DNA of 64,000 nucleotides from Phascolarctobacterium_A sp902463975 (GCF_902463975.1 NZ_CABQHJ010000006.1:1-64000), one strand, 5' to 3'. Shown: positions 1 to 10,011, numbered from the stretch's first letter. Numbers and translations are program-made. The notes: a model not told the origin generated them from the letters alone.

Positions 1-47
1 TCTATTTGGTTTAAGTTTTTTATCTTTGCCTCCTTGACTTTTTATAG

Positions 48-533
48 TTAGTCTTTAATATAATTAATCAGGCCGCCGCAGTCTGCGATATGCTGGATAA
101 ATTCCGGCAGCGGTTTTGTTTTAATCGTAATATTTTTATTGAGGATTTTGATTTCACCATTGTTTACATCAACGTCGATTTCATCGCCGGGTTCAATCTT
201 TTCTACGTCGGCGCCTATTTCCAACACCGGCAGACCGATGTTAATCGCATTGCGATAGAAGATGCGGGCAAAGCTGTCTGCTACGATGCATTTGATGCCC
301 TTAACCTTTAATACTACAGGGGCATGCTCACGGGAGGAACCGCAGCCGAAGTTTTTGCCGGCAACGATGTAGTCGCCGGGCTGTACGTTGGCGGCGAAGT
401 TAATTTCCAGGTTTTCCTTCGCATCCTCCATAGCGTGTTCTGCTAATTCCTTGAAATCGGCAATGTTCAGATATCTTGCCGGAATAATAACGTCTGTATC
501 GATGTGGTCGCCGTAACGCCAAACTTTGCTCAT
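48..533 (-). CDS. leuD: 3-isopropylmalate dehydratase small subunit
   Basis: Small (swivel) subunit of isopropylmalate isomerase, which converts 2-isopropylmalate to 3-isopropylmalate in cytoplasmic leucine synthesis together with LeuC. The 161-aa product has the usual length of the short bacterial/archaeal-type LeuD. The N-terminal GDHIDTDVIIPARYLN block and the GKNFGCGSSREHAP motif are family hallmarks. It overlaps the leuC stop by 4 nt (ATGA), so translation is probably coupled. A strong Shine-Dalgarno sequence on the minus strand at about 26-37 implies another gene, perhaps leuB, starting beyond the left edge. Identification is firm. Confidence 0.96.
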   Translation of the reverse strand: MSKVWRYGDHIDTDVIIPARYLNIADFKELAEHAMEDAKENLEINFAANVQPGDYIVAGKNFGCGSSREHAPVVLKVKGIKCIVADSFARIFYRNAINIGLPVLEIGADVEKIEPGDEIDVDVNNGEIKILNKNITIKTKPLPEFIQHIADCGGLINYIKD

Positions 534-1795
534 TTTACTACCTCCTCAGGGCTGGTGATATAACCGGTGATGGCACTGGCTGCAGCGGTATAGGGACTTG
601 CCAGATAAACCTCGCTGTCGACATGGCCCATGCGGCCGCGGAAGTTACGGTTGGTGGTGGATACAGCGCGCTCGCCTGCAGCGAGGATGCCCATGTAGCC
701 GCCCAGGCAGGGGCCGCAGGTCGGAGTGGAAACGGCAGCGCCGGCATCAATAAAGGTATCGATGTAACCGCGATGCATAGCTTCCTGATAAATCTGCTGG
801 GTTGCCGGGATGATAATCATACGCACATGGTCGCAAACCTTGTGACCTTTGAGAATTTCGGCAGCCTGCTCCAAATCCTCCAAACGGCCGTTGGTGCAGG
901 AGCCTACAACAACCTGGTCGATTTTGATTGCATGACCTTCCTTAGCAGGATGGGTGTTTTCCGGCAGATGCGGATAAGCAACTATAGGAACAAGCTCGTC
1001 GAGCTTAATATCGAGTACACGGGCATATTCAGCGTCCTCGTCCGCAGTAACTGCTTCCCATTCACGGGTTACGCCGCGTTCCTTTAAGAATTCAATGGTT
1101 TTTTCATCAACGGGGAAAATACCGTTTTTGCCGCCGGCCTCAATAGCCATGTTGCAGATAGTCAGGCGGTCGGCCATAGAAAGCTCGCTGACACCTTTGC
1201 CGGTAAATTCCAAAGATTGGTAACGGGCGCCGTCAACGCCAATCATACCGATGATGGTCAGGATGATGTCCTTGCCTTTAACGTATTTCGGCAGCTTGCC
1301 GGTCAGGTTAACCTTGATAGCCTGCGGAACCTTGAACCAGGAGGTACCGCTGGCCATAGCGCAGCCGATATCAGTCTGGCCCATACCGGTGCTCAGTGCG
1401 TTGAGCGCGCCGTAGGTGCAGGTATGGGAATCGGCGCCGATGATGATTTCGCCGGGAGCAACAAGGCCTTTATCAGGCAGCAGTGCATGCTCGATACCCA
1501 TCTGGCCAACTTCAAAGTAGTTTTTGATTTCGTGCTTGCGGGCGAAGTCACGCATACGCTTGCACATGGTTGCGGATTTGATATCCTTGCAGGGGGAGAA
1601 ATGGTCCGGAACCAGAGCAATTTTGTTTTTATCAAATACCGGTTTACCGATTTTTTCAAATTCGTTGATAGCCGGAGGACCGGTGATATCATTAGCTAAT
1701 ACTAAATCTACTTGAGAAACAAGCAGGTCGCCGGCGCTTACGCTGTCGCGGTGAGCGTGCTTGGCTAAGATTTTTTGCGTCATTGTCATTCCCAT
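530..1795 (-). CDS. leuC: 3-isopropylmalate dehydratase large subunit
   Basis: Large aconitase-like subunit that carries the [4Fe-4S] cluster. At 421 aa it is the shorter form that pairs with stand-alone small subunits. GADSHTCTYGA, VVGSCTNGR and STPTCGPCLGG carry the three cluster cysteines. The start at 1795 is chosen for a GGAAGAAGG-like ribosome site about 9 nt upstream; an internal Met four codons in (MTMTQ) is an alternative. It is first in a leuCD transcript preceded by a T-box leader, so expression should respond to uncharged tRNA. It diverges from gltB. Confidence 0.96.
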   Translation of the reverse strand: MGMTMTQKILAKHAHRDSVSAGDLLVSQVDLVLANDITGPPAINEFEKIGKPVFDKNKIALVPDHFSPCKDIKSATMCKRMRDFARKHEIKNYFEVGQMGIEHALLPDKGLVAPGEIIIGADSHTCTYGALNALSTGMGQTDIGCAMASGTSWFKVPQAIKVNLTGKLPKYVKGKDIILTIIGMIGVDGARYQSLEFTGKGVSELSMADRLTICNMAIEAGGKNGIFPVDEKTIEFLKERGVTREWEAVTADEDAEYARVLDIKLDELVPIVAYPHLPENTHPAKEGHAIKIDQVVVGSCTNGRLEDLEQAAEILKGHKVCDHVRMIIIPATQQIYQEAMHRGYIDTFIDAGAAVSTPTCGPCLGGYMGILAAGERAVSTTNRNFRGRMGHVDSEVYLASPYTAAASAITGYITSPEEVVK

Positions 1796-1826
1796 AAAAT
1801 TAACCTTCTTCCTTATAATAAAAATA

Positions 1827-2060
1827 GCCCCTATCTGCGCTTGCAGATAGGGGCGAAATTTTTTCGCGGTACCACCCTAAGTTGTACTTAATTTTTCCGA
1901 TTAGCGAATCGGCAGCGTAACGTGCTGGAAACGTCTGCTCCTACTTGGTTCAGAGAAGCTGCTCGCGGGTGAGCTTCTTTGCCTGCTTGCTGGCGGCTTG
2001 CACCATATGCCGTCTCTCTGGATGCTGGGGCAGGTAAATTTTCCCGGTCATTGCATTTTT
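1827..2060 (-). promoter_or_regulatory. T-box leader of leuCD
   Basis: On the minus strand the T-box core AGGGTGGTACCGCG lies at 1865-1878. It is followed by a 12-bp GC-rich hairpin (arms 1827-1838 and 1843-1854) and a T-run, a classic intrinsic terminator. Upstream is a stem-I-like region with AGAGAG, a GGTG-AA-CC segment and the conserved AAGTAGG linker (about 1940-1946). Uncharged tRNA should favour the antiterminator and let leuCD be read. The tRNA is presumably tRNA-Leu from context. The specifier codon could not be assigned: the bases next to AAGTAGG read TGAACC, with CTC a few bases 5'. Confidence 0.93.
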
Positions 2061-2100
2061 GTTTTTGAAATTAAAATATACACATCGCTGTGTTCTTCAC

Positions 2101-2129
2101 ATTATCGCAACAATTTCGCGGTTTGTCAA
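2101..2129 (-). promoter_or_regulatory. Promoter of the leuCD T-box transcript
   Basis: On the minus strand a consensus TTGACA (2124-2129) is separated by 17 nt from GATAAT (2101-2106). Transcription would start near 2093 and read the whole T-box leader. Confidence 0.75.
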
Positions 2130-2292
2130 GTGTGAAAATAAAAAAATGCCTAGAAAAACATTTAGTGTGTAGCTGAAATGGAAAAAAGTATCGCTGAAGT
2201 GCAAAGGAGTGTAGGGGGTATAAAAATGCTTCTTTCAGAAAATTGCCTTTTGCAGAACTTTTGTTATACAAGTAAATATACATGTATACAAT

Positions 2293-2321
2293 TTGCAATC
2301 GTAATAACGTGGTATTATAAT
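2293..2321 (+). promoter_or_regulatory. Promoter of gltBD
   Basis: TTGCAA (2293-2298), a 17-nt spacer and TATAAT (2316-2321) form a near-consensus housekeeping promoter about 95 nt before the gltB start. The A+T-rich stretch from 2060 to 2414 otherwise holds only the two divergent promoters. Confidence 0.75.
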
Positions 2322-2414
2322 TAAAATTACAGTTATTGTAGTGGTCTTTAACAGAAACACTAACGGAACTGCTAATAGATTTATTGATAAAATGCTTTGA
2401 GATGGGAATTTATT

Positions 2415-5400
2415 ATGAATACTTCGCTGCCCAAGAAACAGGGATTGTACGATCCTTGGTTTGAACACGATGCCTGCGGTGTTGGCGTAGTTGCCAATAT
2501 TAAGGGCAAGAAGTCTAATAAAATTTTACGACAGGCTCTGGTGGTTTTGCATAACATGGACCATCGCGGCGGTCAGGGAGCAGATATGAACTCCGGTGAC
2601 GGTGCCGGTGTACTGCTGCAGATTCCGCATAACTTTTTTGTCAAGGAATGCGCGAAGCAGGATGTGGAGCTGCCGGAAGCAGGGAAATATGCCGTCGGCT
2701 TTATTTTCCTGCCGCCGGATGTTGTAGAAAGAGAAAATGTTCAGCGCCACTTTGAACGTATTGTTGAAGCGAACGGTCAAGGAATTATTGCCTGGCGTAA
2801 GGTGCCGGTGCATCCGGAAGTTTTGGGTGAAAAATCACGTCAGAGCATGCCTTTTATGGCGCAGGTTTTTATCCGTCCGTCGGCTGATGTCCTGGACCGT
2901 CTGGATATTGATGATAATGCGTTTGAACGCAAGCTGTACTGCATCCGCCGTGAGGCCGAGAACTATATCCGTTACGGTAAGCTGCGCGGCGGCAAGTACT
3001 TTTATGTTTCAAGTTTGTCCTCGCGTACTATTGTCTATAAAGGCATGCTGACAACACAGCAGCTGCAAACCTTTTATGCGGATATGGAGGACAGCTCTAT
3101 CGAAACAGCAATGGCTCTGGTCCATTCCCGTTTCAGCACTAATACATTTCCCAGCTGGGAGAGAGCTCATCCCTACCGTTATCTGATGCATAACGGTGAA
3201 ATAAATACATTGCGCGGTAATATCAACTGGATGCGTGCACGTCAGACAATGTGCGGCAACAGTCTTTGGGGTAATGATATCCAGAAGGTTATGCCGATTG
3301 TTGACGAAACCGGTTCCGATTCCGGCATGTTCGACAATGTTTTGGAATTTTTGCTGATGAGCGGACGCAGTCTGCCGCATGCCGTTATGATGATGATTCC
3401 TGAGCCGTGGGGCAAAAATCCGCATCTGGATGATGACCTGAAGGCCTTCTTCGAATATCATAATTCACTGATTGAGGCGTGGGACGGACCTGCTGCTATG
3501 GCCTTTACTGATGGCCGTACTATTTGTGCTGCTTTGGACCGCAATGGTCTCAGACCATCGCGTTATTATATTACCAATGATGATACTATCGTTCTCGCAT
3601 CTGAGGTTGGTGTTGTAGATATTGACCCGGCCACTATTGTCAAAAAAGACCGCCTGCGTCCCGGACGGATGCTGGTGATTGACACGGAGCAGGGACGCAT
3701 TATCGGCAACGATGAGATTAAGCACCAAATTGCCTGCGAGCATCCGTATCGTAAATGGCTGGAAGAAAATTCCATCAAGCTGAAAAATATTCCGCTTAAG
3801 AGTGAACTGCCGGTGACGGATTCGCAGACACTGATGCAGCGTCAGCGTGCGTTTGGCTATACGCTGGAGGATTTGACCAAGTTTCTGCGTCCTATGGCGC
3901 AGAAGGGGATTGACCCGTTGGGAGCAATGGGCAATGATGCACCGTTGGCAGTGCTCAGTGAAAAGCCGCAGCTTTTATATAATTACTTTAAACAGCTCTT
4001 TGCGCAGGTAACAAATCCGCCGATTGATGCTATTCGTGAGGAGGTTTTCACGGATACAACCAGCGGTATTGGTCCGGAGCTGAATCTGATTGATCCGCAG
4101 CCGGAAAGCTGCCACCAGATTTCGGCCGAATCTCCTGTATTAAGCAATATTGAGCTTGCCAAGCTGAAGAATATTCCTAATTTCGAAGCAGCAACAATTC
4201 CTATGCTTTACAAGGTTGCTGATGGCGGCGCCGGCTTGAAACAGGCTTTAGATACAATATTTGCCGCTGCAGATAAAAACATTGCGGAAGGCAAGTGCAT
4301 TTTAATCTTATCCGACCGCGGCATTACTAAAGATATGGCAGCGGTTCCTGCCTTGCTGGCAGGTGCAGGTCTGCATCATCATCTGATTAAAAACGGTACG
4401 CGTCTGCGTGCTTCTATTATCATAGAATCTGCTGAACCGCGTGAGGTGCACCATATGGCGTTGCTTTTAGGCTATGGCGTCAGCGGTATTAATCCGTATC
4501 TTGCTTTTGAAAGCCTGGAGCATATGTGTGCTGACGGAATGCTGGATATCAGCTTTGAAAAGGCTGCTGAAAATTATATCAGCGCCTGCACTCACGGCAT
4601 TGCTAAAATCCTGTCGAAGATGGGTATTTCTACTGTACAGTCTTATCGTGGCGCACAGATTTTTGAAGCTATCGGTATCAGCAGTGCCGTTATTGAAGAA
4701 TATTTCACAGGAACTCCGTCACGTCTTGAAGGTATCGGCCTGGATGATATTGCCAAAGAGGTTGCTATGCGTCATGAGCCTGCATTTGCCGAGCAAAACA
4801 TTGATCTTTTCAGCTATGAATCAGGGTCTCATTATCAATGGCGTAACGGCGGCGAGCAGCATATGCTTAATCCGGAAACGATTGTTAAGCTGCAGCAGGC
4901 CTGCAAGACCGGTGATTATAAGCTCTTTAAGGAGTTCAGCAAGCAGCTGCGCGGCAGTGCCTTTGCCAACCAGAATCTTCGCAGTATGCTGACCTTTACG
5001 CCGCAGCGTCTGCCGGTAAATATTGATGAGGTAGAATCTGTAGAAAGCATTTGTCATCGCTTCAAGACCGGTGCTATGAGCTACGGCTCTTTAAGTCAGG
5101 AAGCACATGAATGCCTGGCGATTGCCATGAACCGTATAGGCGGCAAGAGCAATACCGGCGAAGGCGGCGAGAATCCCAACCGTTTTGCACCGCTGCCTAA
5201 TGGTGACAGCAAGCGCAGTGCAATTAAGCAGGTTGCCAGCGGCCGTTTTGGCGTAACCAGCAATTATCTTGTCAATGCGGACGAAATCCAAATTAAAATT
5301 GCGCAGGGCGCTAAGCCGGGTGAAGGCGGACAGCTGCCGGGCGGCAAGGTTTATCCCTGGATTGCCGAATGCCGCGGTACGACGGCAGGCATCGGCCTGA

Positions 5401-6995
5401 TTTCTCCCCCGCCTCATCATGATATCTATTCCATTGAAGATTTGGCTGAGCTGATTCACGACCTGAAGAATGCTAATCCACGTGCCCGCATCAGCGTCAA
5501 ACTTGTAAGCGAGGTGGGCGTCGGTACAATTGCTGCCGGCGTAGTCAAGGCCTGCGCCGATGTTGTACTTATCAGCGGTTATGACGGCGGTACCGGCGCT
5601 TCTCCGCGTACCTCCATCAATCATGCCGGATTGCCGTGGGAGCTGGGACTTATGGAGACACACCAGACGCTGCTGCTGAATAATCTGCGTGACCGTGTAA
5701 CACTGGAAACAGACGGTAAGCTGATGACAGGACGCGATGTTATTATTGCTGCTTTGCTAGGTGCGGAGGAATTCGGCTTTGCAACAGCACCGTTGGTAGC
5801 TATCGGCTGCATCATGATGCGTGTATGCAATCTTAATACCTGCCCGATGGGTGTGGCAACACAGGATCCGGAGCTGCGCAAAAATTTCCACGGCAAGCCG
5901 GAATATGTTGTTAACTTCATGCATTTTATTGCGCAGGAGGTTCGTGAATACATGGCGATGCTCGGCTTCCGTACTATCGATGAGATGGTCGGCCGTACCG
6001 AGGTATTGCTGCCCAAGCCGGCAGAGGAGCGCAACTGGAAAAATAAGAATCTGGATTTGGCGCCGCTGCTCTATAAACCGGAGGTTGAGCCGGGTGCAAG
6101 TCAGGTTTGCACCAAAAAGCAGAACCACCAGCTGGAAAAATCGCTTGATATGCGTGAGCTACTGGATATCTGCCGCAGTAATCTGGAAACGAAAAAGCCT
6201 GTTGCGATTACGCTGCCGATTAAGAATACGGACCGCGTTGTCGGCACGATTCTGGGCAGTGAAATTACCCGCCGTTACGGTACCGATGGATTGCCTGCCG
6301 ACACCATCAGCCTGCACTTCAAGGGCAGTGCAGGCCAAAGCTTTGGCGCCTTTCTGCCGAAAGGTGTTACGCTGGAGCTGGAGGGCGATGCCAATGACCA
6401 TGTCGGCAAAGGACTTTCCGGAGGCAAGCTGATTATCTATCCTGACAGCGATGCACGCTTTAATCCGCACGAAAATGTTATTATCGGCAACGTTGCCTTC
6501 TATGGTGCAACAAGCGGTGAAGCGTATATCAGCGGTACTGCCGGTGAACGCTTCTGCATCCGTAACAGTGGCGTGAATGCTGTTGTTGAGGGTGTTGGTG
6601 ACCATGGCTGTGAATATATGACAGGTGGCACGGTAGTTATTTTGGGACGTACAGGACGCAATTTTGCTGCCGGCATGAGCGGTGGTACGGCCTATGTTTT
6701 GGATATGCAGGGAGATTTTGCAACCTACTGCAATAAGGAAATCGTGCTGTTGGAGAAGCTGGAGGAAATCGGCGACAGCCTGACGGTAAAGAAAATGCTG
6801 CTGCAGCATGCAGAGCATACCGGCAGTAAGCTGGCTTTAGAGATATTGGATAACTGGGATGAATATCAGGATAAATTTGTCAAGGTTATTCCTAAAGAAT
6901 ATAAGCTTGTTACGCAGAAGCTTAATGAGTATCTGCAGCAGGGAATGAGCGCGGACGCTGCTACCCTGAAGGTATTTGAGGAGGTGAAGGCATAA
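2415..6995 (+). CDS. gltB: Glutamate synthase, large subunit
   Basis: Large subunit of GOGAT, which makes glutamate from glutamine and 2-oxoglutarate. ATG 2415 is chosen over the upstream in-frame TTG 2397 because a GATGGG-type ribosome site sits just before it. It also places the predicted nucleophile at Cys21 (HDACGVG) after a 20-residue propeptide, as in other GltB proteins. Domain order is class-II glutamine amidotransferase, central domain, FMN synthase barrel, then GXGXG beta-helix. CIMMRVCNLNTCPMG supplies the [3Fe-4S] cysteines. The ~1526-aa length is normal. The stop overlaps gltD by 1 nt. Confidence 0.97.
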   Translation: MNTSLPKKQGLYDPWFEHDACGVGVVANIKGKKSNKILRQALVVLHNMDHRGGQGADMNSGDGAGVLLQIPHNFFVKECAKQDVELPEAGKYAVGFIFLPPDVVERENVQRHFERIVEANGQGIIAWRKVPVHPEVLGEKSRQSMPFMAQVFIRPSADVLDRLDIDDNAFERKLYCIRREAENYIRYGKLRGGKYFYVSSLSSRTIVYKGMLTTQQLQTFYADMEDSSIETAMALVHSRFSTNTFPSWERAHPYRYLMHNGEINTLRGNINWMRARQTMCGNSLWGNDIQKVMPIVDETGSDSGMFDNVLEFLLMSGRSLPHAVMMMIPEPWGKNPHLDDDLKAFFEYHNSLIEAWDGPAAMAFTDGRTICAALDRNGLRPSRYYITNDDTIVLASEVGVVDIDPATIVKKDRLRPGRMLVIDTEQGRIIGNDEIKHQIACEHPYRKWLEENSIKLKNIPLKSELPVTDSQTLMQRQRAFGYTLEDLTKFLRPMAQKGIDPLGAMGNDAPLAVLSEKPQLLYNYFKQLFAQVTNPPIDAIREEVFTDTTSGIGPELNLIDPQPESCHQISAESPVLSNIELAKLKNIPNFEAATIPMLYKVADGGAGLKQALDTIFAAADKNIAEGKCILILSDRGITKDMAAVPALLAGAGLHHHLIKNGTRLRASIIIESAEPREVHHMALLLGYGVSGINPYLAFESLEHMCADGMLDISFEKAAENYISACTHGIAKILSKMGISTVQSYRGAQIFEAIGISSAVIEEYFTGTPSRLEGIGLDDIAKEVAMRHEPAFAEQNIDLFSYESGSHYQWRNGGEQHMLNPETIVKLQQACKTGDYKLFKEFSKQLRGSAFANQNLRSMLTFTPQRLPVNIDEVESVESICHRFKTGAMSYGSLSQEAHECLAIAMNRIGGKSNTGEGGENPNRFAPLPNGDSKRSAIKQVASGRFGVTSNYLVNADEIQIKIAQGAKPGEGGQLPGGKVYPWIAECRGTTAGIGLISPPPHHDIYSIEDLAELIHDLKNANPRARISVKLVSEVGVGTIAAGVVKACADVVLISGYDGGTGASPRTSINHAGLPWELGLMETHQTLLLNNLRDRVTLETDGKLMTGRDVIIAALLGAEEFGFATAPLVAIGCIMMRVCNLNTCPMGVATQDPELRKNFHGKPEYVVNFMHFIAQEVREYMAMLGFRTIDEMVGRTEVLLPKPAEERNWKNKNLDLAPLLYKPEVEPGASQVCTKKQNHQLEKSLDMRELLDICRSNLETKKPVAITLPIKNTDRVVGTILGSEITRRYGTDGLPADTISLHFKGSAGQSFGAFLPKGVTLELEGDANDHVGKGLSGGKLIIYPDSDARFNPHENVIIGNVAFYGATSGEAYISGTAGERFCIRNSGVNAVVEGVGDHGCEYMTGGTVVILGRTGRNFAAGMSGGTAYVLDMQGDFATYCNKEIVLLEKLEEIGDSLTVKKMLLQHAEHTGSKLALEILDNWDEYQDKFVKVIPKEYKLVTQKLNEYLQQGMSADAATLKVFEEVKA

Positions 6996-8464
6996 TGGGT
7001 AAGCCTACCGGATTTATGGATTACAAGCGTGCGGAGCTTGCTTTGCGTGCCCCCGAAGAAAGAATTAAGGATTGGCAGGAAATTAAGACGAGCAGCCTGC
7101 CGCACAAGGAAGCACTACGCTGCCAGGCAGCGCGCTGTATGGATTGCGGTGTTCCCTTCTGCCATAGCGGTGTGATGATTAACCGCATGGTTTCAGGCTG
7201 TCCACTGCATAATCTGATGCCGGAATTCAATGATCTTGTTTATCACGGGATGGATGATTATGCCTATGCCCGTCTGAATAAAACCAATAATTTCCCGGAA
7301 TTTACATCTCACGTCTGCCCTGCTCCCTGTGAGGGTGCCTGCAATGCAGGTCTGGTGAATAATCCTGTTACTATTCGCAACATTGAGCAATATGTCATTG
7401 AAAACGCCTTTGAGCATGGATTGGTAAAACCCAATAAGCCTGCTAAACGCAGCGGCAAAAAGGTTGCTGTTATCGGCAGCGGACCTGCTGGCCTTGCCTG
7501 TGCCGATGAGCTGAACAAGGCCGGTCACAGCGTTACTGTTTACGAGCGTGCCGACCGTGCCGGCGGCCTTTTGATGTATGGTGTTCCTAATATGAAGCTG
7601 GATAAAAAGCTGGTAGAGCGGCGCGTCAAGCTGCTGGAGGATGCCGGCGTAAGCTTTGTCTTAAACAGCGAGATCGGTGTAAAGCTGGCTTCCAGCACAT
7701 TGCTTGAGGAATATGATGCCGTAGTGCTGTGTACTGGTGCGACAGTGCCGCGTGATTTGCCTGTTGCCGGACGTGAGCTGGAAGGTATTTACTTCGCTAA
7801 GGATTATCTGGAAAGCGTAACCAAGAGCCTGCTGAACAGCAATCTGGAGGACGGACTTGCTATTGATGCCAAGGATAAGGATGTTGTTATCATCGGCGGC
7901 GGTGATACAGGCAACGATTGCATGGCAACCGTTATCCGTCAGGGCTGCCGCAGCGTGCGTCAGCTGGAAATCAATCCCTGTCTGCCGCACAGCCGCACAG
8001 CAGATAATCCCTGGCCGCAGTTCCCGCGTATCTTTAAAACGGATTACGGTCAGGAGGAGGCTATCCATAAATTTAAGCAGGATCCGCGTGAATTCTGCAT
8101 TACAACTAAGGAATTCCTAGGTGAGGATGGTAAGGTAAGCGGTCTGCGCTTGTGCCAGAATGAATGGAAGCTGGTGAATGGGCGCATGGTGCCGGCAGAT
8201 ATCCCCGGTACAGAACATGTTGTGCCTGCACAGCTGGTGCTTTTGGCTATGGGCTTTGTGGGCAGCGAAGAGCGACTGCTCGAAGAATTCAAGCTGGCGA
8301 AGGCACCTAACGGCAGCATAGCGGCTGATGACAGCAGTTATGTGACCAGCGTACCCGGTGTTTTCGCAGCCGGTGACGCGCGTCGCGGACAGAGCCTGGT
8401 GGTGTGGGCTATTGCCGAAGGGCGTGGTGCCGCACATGCAGTTGATAAATTTTTGCAGAAATAA
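6995..8464 (+). CDS. gltD: Glutamate synthase, small subunit
   Basis: The 489-aa FAD/NADPH subunit feeds electrons to GltB. The N-terminal half has the cysteine sets expected for two low-potential [4Fe-4S] clusters (CQAARCMDCGVPFC and HVCPAPCEGAC). A first Rossmann motif, VAVIGSGPAGLACA, binds FAD, and a second, VVIIGGGDTGNDC, is NADPH-type. GAGGAGGTGAAGG just upstream is a very strong ribosome site. It forms a two-gene operon with gltB that ends at the hairpin at 8493-8543. Confidence 0.96.
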   Translation: MGKPTGFMDYKRAELALRAPEERIKDWQEIKTSSLPHKEALRCQAARCMDCGVPFCHSGVMINRMVSGCPLHNLMPEFNDLVYHGMDDYAYARLNKTNNFPEFTSHVCPAPCEGACNAGLVNNPVTIRNIEQYVIENAFEHGLVKPNKPAKRSGKKVAVIGSGPAGLACADELNKAGHSVTVYERADRAGGLLMYGVPNMKLDKKLVERRVKLLEDAGVSFVLNSEIGVKLASSTLLEEYDAVVLCTGATVPRDLPVAGRELEGIYFAKDYLESVTKSLLNSNLEDGLAIDAKDKDVVIIGGGDTGNDCMATVIRQGCRSVRQLEINPCLPHSRTADNPWPQFPRIFKTDYGQEEAIHKFKQDPREFCITTKEFLGEDGKVSGLRLCQNEWKLVNGRMVPADIPGTEHVVPAQLVLLAMGFVGSEERLLEEFKLAKAPNGSIAADDSSYVTSVPGVFAAGDARRGQSLVVWAIAEGRGAAHAVDKFLQK

Positions 8465-8492
8465 GCAATATGGTTCTCCTTTTCTTTTATAG

Positions 8493-8543
8493 ATGTGCTT
8501 GCAGCTTTTGTGTATATAAAAAATAGCTGCAGGCACATTTTTT
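8493..8543 (+). terminator. Intrinsic terminator after gltD
   Basis: The arms at 8493-8506 (ATGTGC-T-TGCAGCT) and 8525-8538 pair over 14 bp with one G-T pair and are followed by a T-run. Confidence 0.85.
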
Positions 8544-8579
8544 ATTAGCTGTAGCCTTGAAATAGGTAACGGCTACAGC

Positions 8580-8598
8580 AATGCACCATCTGCGTCAT
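8580..8598. repeat. Intergenic repeat copy (matches 10073-10091)
   Basis: A 19-nt string (AATGCACCATCTGCGTCAT) recurs exactly at 10073-10091, on the other side of obgE. It looks like part of a short dispersed intergenic repeat family. Confidence 0.6.
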
Positions 8599-8660
8599 AT
8601 AAATCAGAAGTGAAATCTTCGCAAACTCAAAGCTTTTCTGCGGATTTGATTGTTACCACG

Positions 8661-8690
8661 TTGCACTTTCCTTGCAAGATAAGCTATAAT
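8661..8690 (+). promoter_or_regulatory. Promoter of obgE
   Basis: TTGCAC (8661-8666), an 18-nt spacer and TATAAT (8685-8690) lie about 50 nt before the obgE start. Confidence 0.65.
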
Positions 8691-8742
8691 ATAGATAAAT
8701 ATACCTAGCAATAGCTAAATTTACGATATAGGAGAAAACAAA

Positions 8743-10011
8743 ATGTTTATTGACAGAGCGAGAATTTATGTAGAAGCAGGCGATGGCGGCGACGGCATGA
8801 GCAGCTTCCGCAGAGAAAAATTTGTAGAAAAGGGTGGCCCGAACGGTGGTAACGGCGGTCGCGGCGGTGATGTTGTCCTGATTGCGGACAAAAATCTCAA
8901 TACCCTGATTGACTTCCGTTACAAGAGAAAATATGTTGCTAAGCGCGGCGGTCAGGGTGGCACCAAAAACTGCACCGGTGTACGCGCTGATACCGTATTC
9001 GTTAAGGTGCCGATGGGAACCTTGGTACGTGATGATGCAACCGGCGCTGTTATGGCAGACCTTGTTGAGGATGGTCAGACCTATACGGCTGCTAAAGGCG
9101 GCCGCGGCGGCAAGGGCAATGCCTGCTATGTTACCAGCACCAACCGTGCACCGACCTTTGCCGAAAAGGGCGAACCCGGTGAAAACCGTTGGCTGAAGCT
9201 GGAGCTGAAGCTGTTGGCTGACGTTGGCCTGGTAGGCTATCCCAGCGTAGGCAAGTCCAGCATTATCGCACAGGTGAGCGCTGCCCGCCCCGAAATTGCT
9301 GCCTACCATTTTACAACGCTGTCCCCGGTTTTGGGCGTGGTACGTCTGGATGAGGAGCGCAGCTTTGTGCTGGCGGATATCCCCGGCCTGATTGAAGGTG
9401 CGCATGAGGGTGTAGGTCTTGGCCATGACTTCCTGCGTCATGTAGAGCGTACCAAGGTACTGCTGCATATTGTTGACGTGGCAGGCGTTGACGGACGTGA
9501 CCCAATTGAGGACTTTGACAAAATCAATACAGAGCTGGCAGAATACAGCGAGCGTCTGGCACGTCGTAAGCAACTGGTTGTTGCCAACAAAATGGACCTG
9601 CCGGAAGCACAGGAAAACTTTGAGCGCTTAAAGGAATACGTTGAAGCTAAAGGCTACGAAATCTGTAAGGCAAGTGCTGCTACTGGCGAAGGATTGCGTG
9701 AGCTGATGTTTAAGGCTTACGACCTGCTGCTGCAATATGTTCCTGAAGAGGATGAAGAAGACCTGGCACGCTTTGACGAAATTGATCCGGACAGCTATGA
9801 AATTGTTGTCGGCAATGATACCGACTGGGAGGTTCGCGGCAAGAACATAGAGCGTCTTGTTGCTATGACTAACTTTGATAATGACGAGGCACTTTACCGC
9901 TTCCAGCTGATCTGGAAACGTCTTGGCATTGACGAGGCGCTGAAGGAGAGAGGCGTACAGGAAGGTCAGAGTGTGCGTATTAGGGATATGGTGTTTGATT
10001 ATAAAGACTGA
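8743..10011 (+). CDS. obgE: GTPase Obg (ribosome-associated, CgtA)
   Basis: Essential GTPase that binds the 50S subunit and links ribosome assembly to stress signalling. The Gly-rich Obg fold fills residues ~1-158. The G domain follows with G1 GYPSVGKSS, switch TTLSPVLG, G3 DIPGLIEGAHEG, G4 NKMDLP and G5 SAATGEG. An OCT domain lies at ~345-422. The 422 aa match the Firmicute long form with the C-terminal OCT extension. AGGAG sits 9 nt before the ATG. It has its own promoter and is separated from proB by a repeat-rich gap. Confidence 0.97.
   Translation: MFIDRARIYVEAGDGGDGMSSFRREKFVEKGGPNGGNGGRGGDVVLIADKNLNTLIDFRYKRKYVAKRGGQGGTKNCTGVRADTVFVKVPMGTLVRDDATGAVMADLVEDGQTYTAAKGGRGGKGNACYVTSTNRAPTFAEKGEPGENRWLKLELKLLADVGLVGYPSVGKSSIIAQVSAARPEIAAYHFTTLSPVLGVVRLDEERSFVLADIPGLIEGAHEGVGLGHDFLRHVERTKVLLHIVDVAGVDGRDPIEDFDKINTELAEYSERLARRKQLVVANKMDLPEAQENFERLKEYVEAKGYEICKASAATGEGLRELMFKAYDLLLQYVPEEDEEDLARFDEIDPDSYEIVVGNDTDWEVRGKNIERLVAMTNFDNDEALYRFQLIWKRLGIDEALKERGVQEGQSVRIRDMVFDYKD

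Noticed and set aside
1..47. Start of leuB at the left edge
   Set aside because: A ribosome site on the minus strand is visible, but no start codon or coding sequence falls inside the window, so no gene is called.
2397..2414. TTG 2397 as the gltB start
   Set aside because: The ribosome site lies within this extension, and ATG 2415 gives the normal short propeptide before the catalytic Cys.
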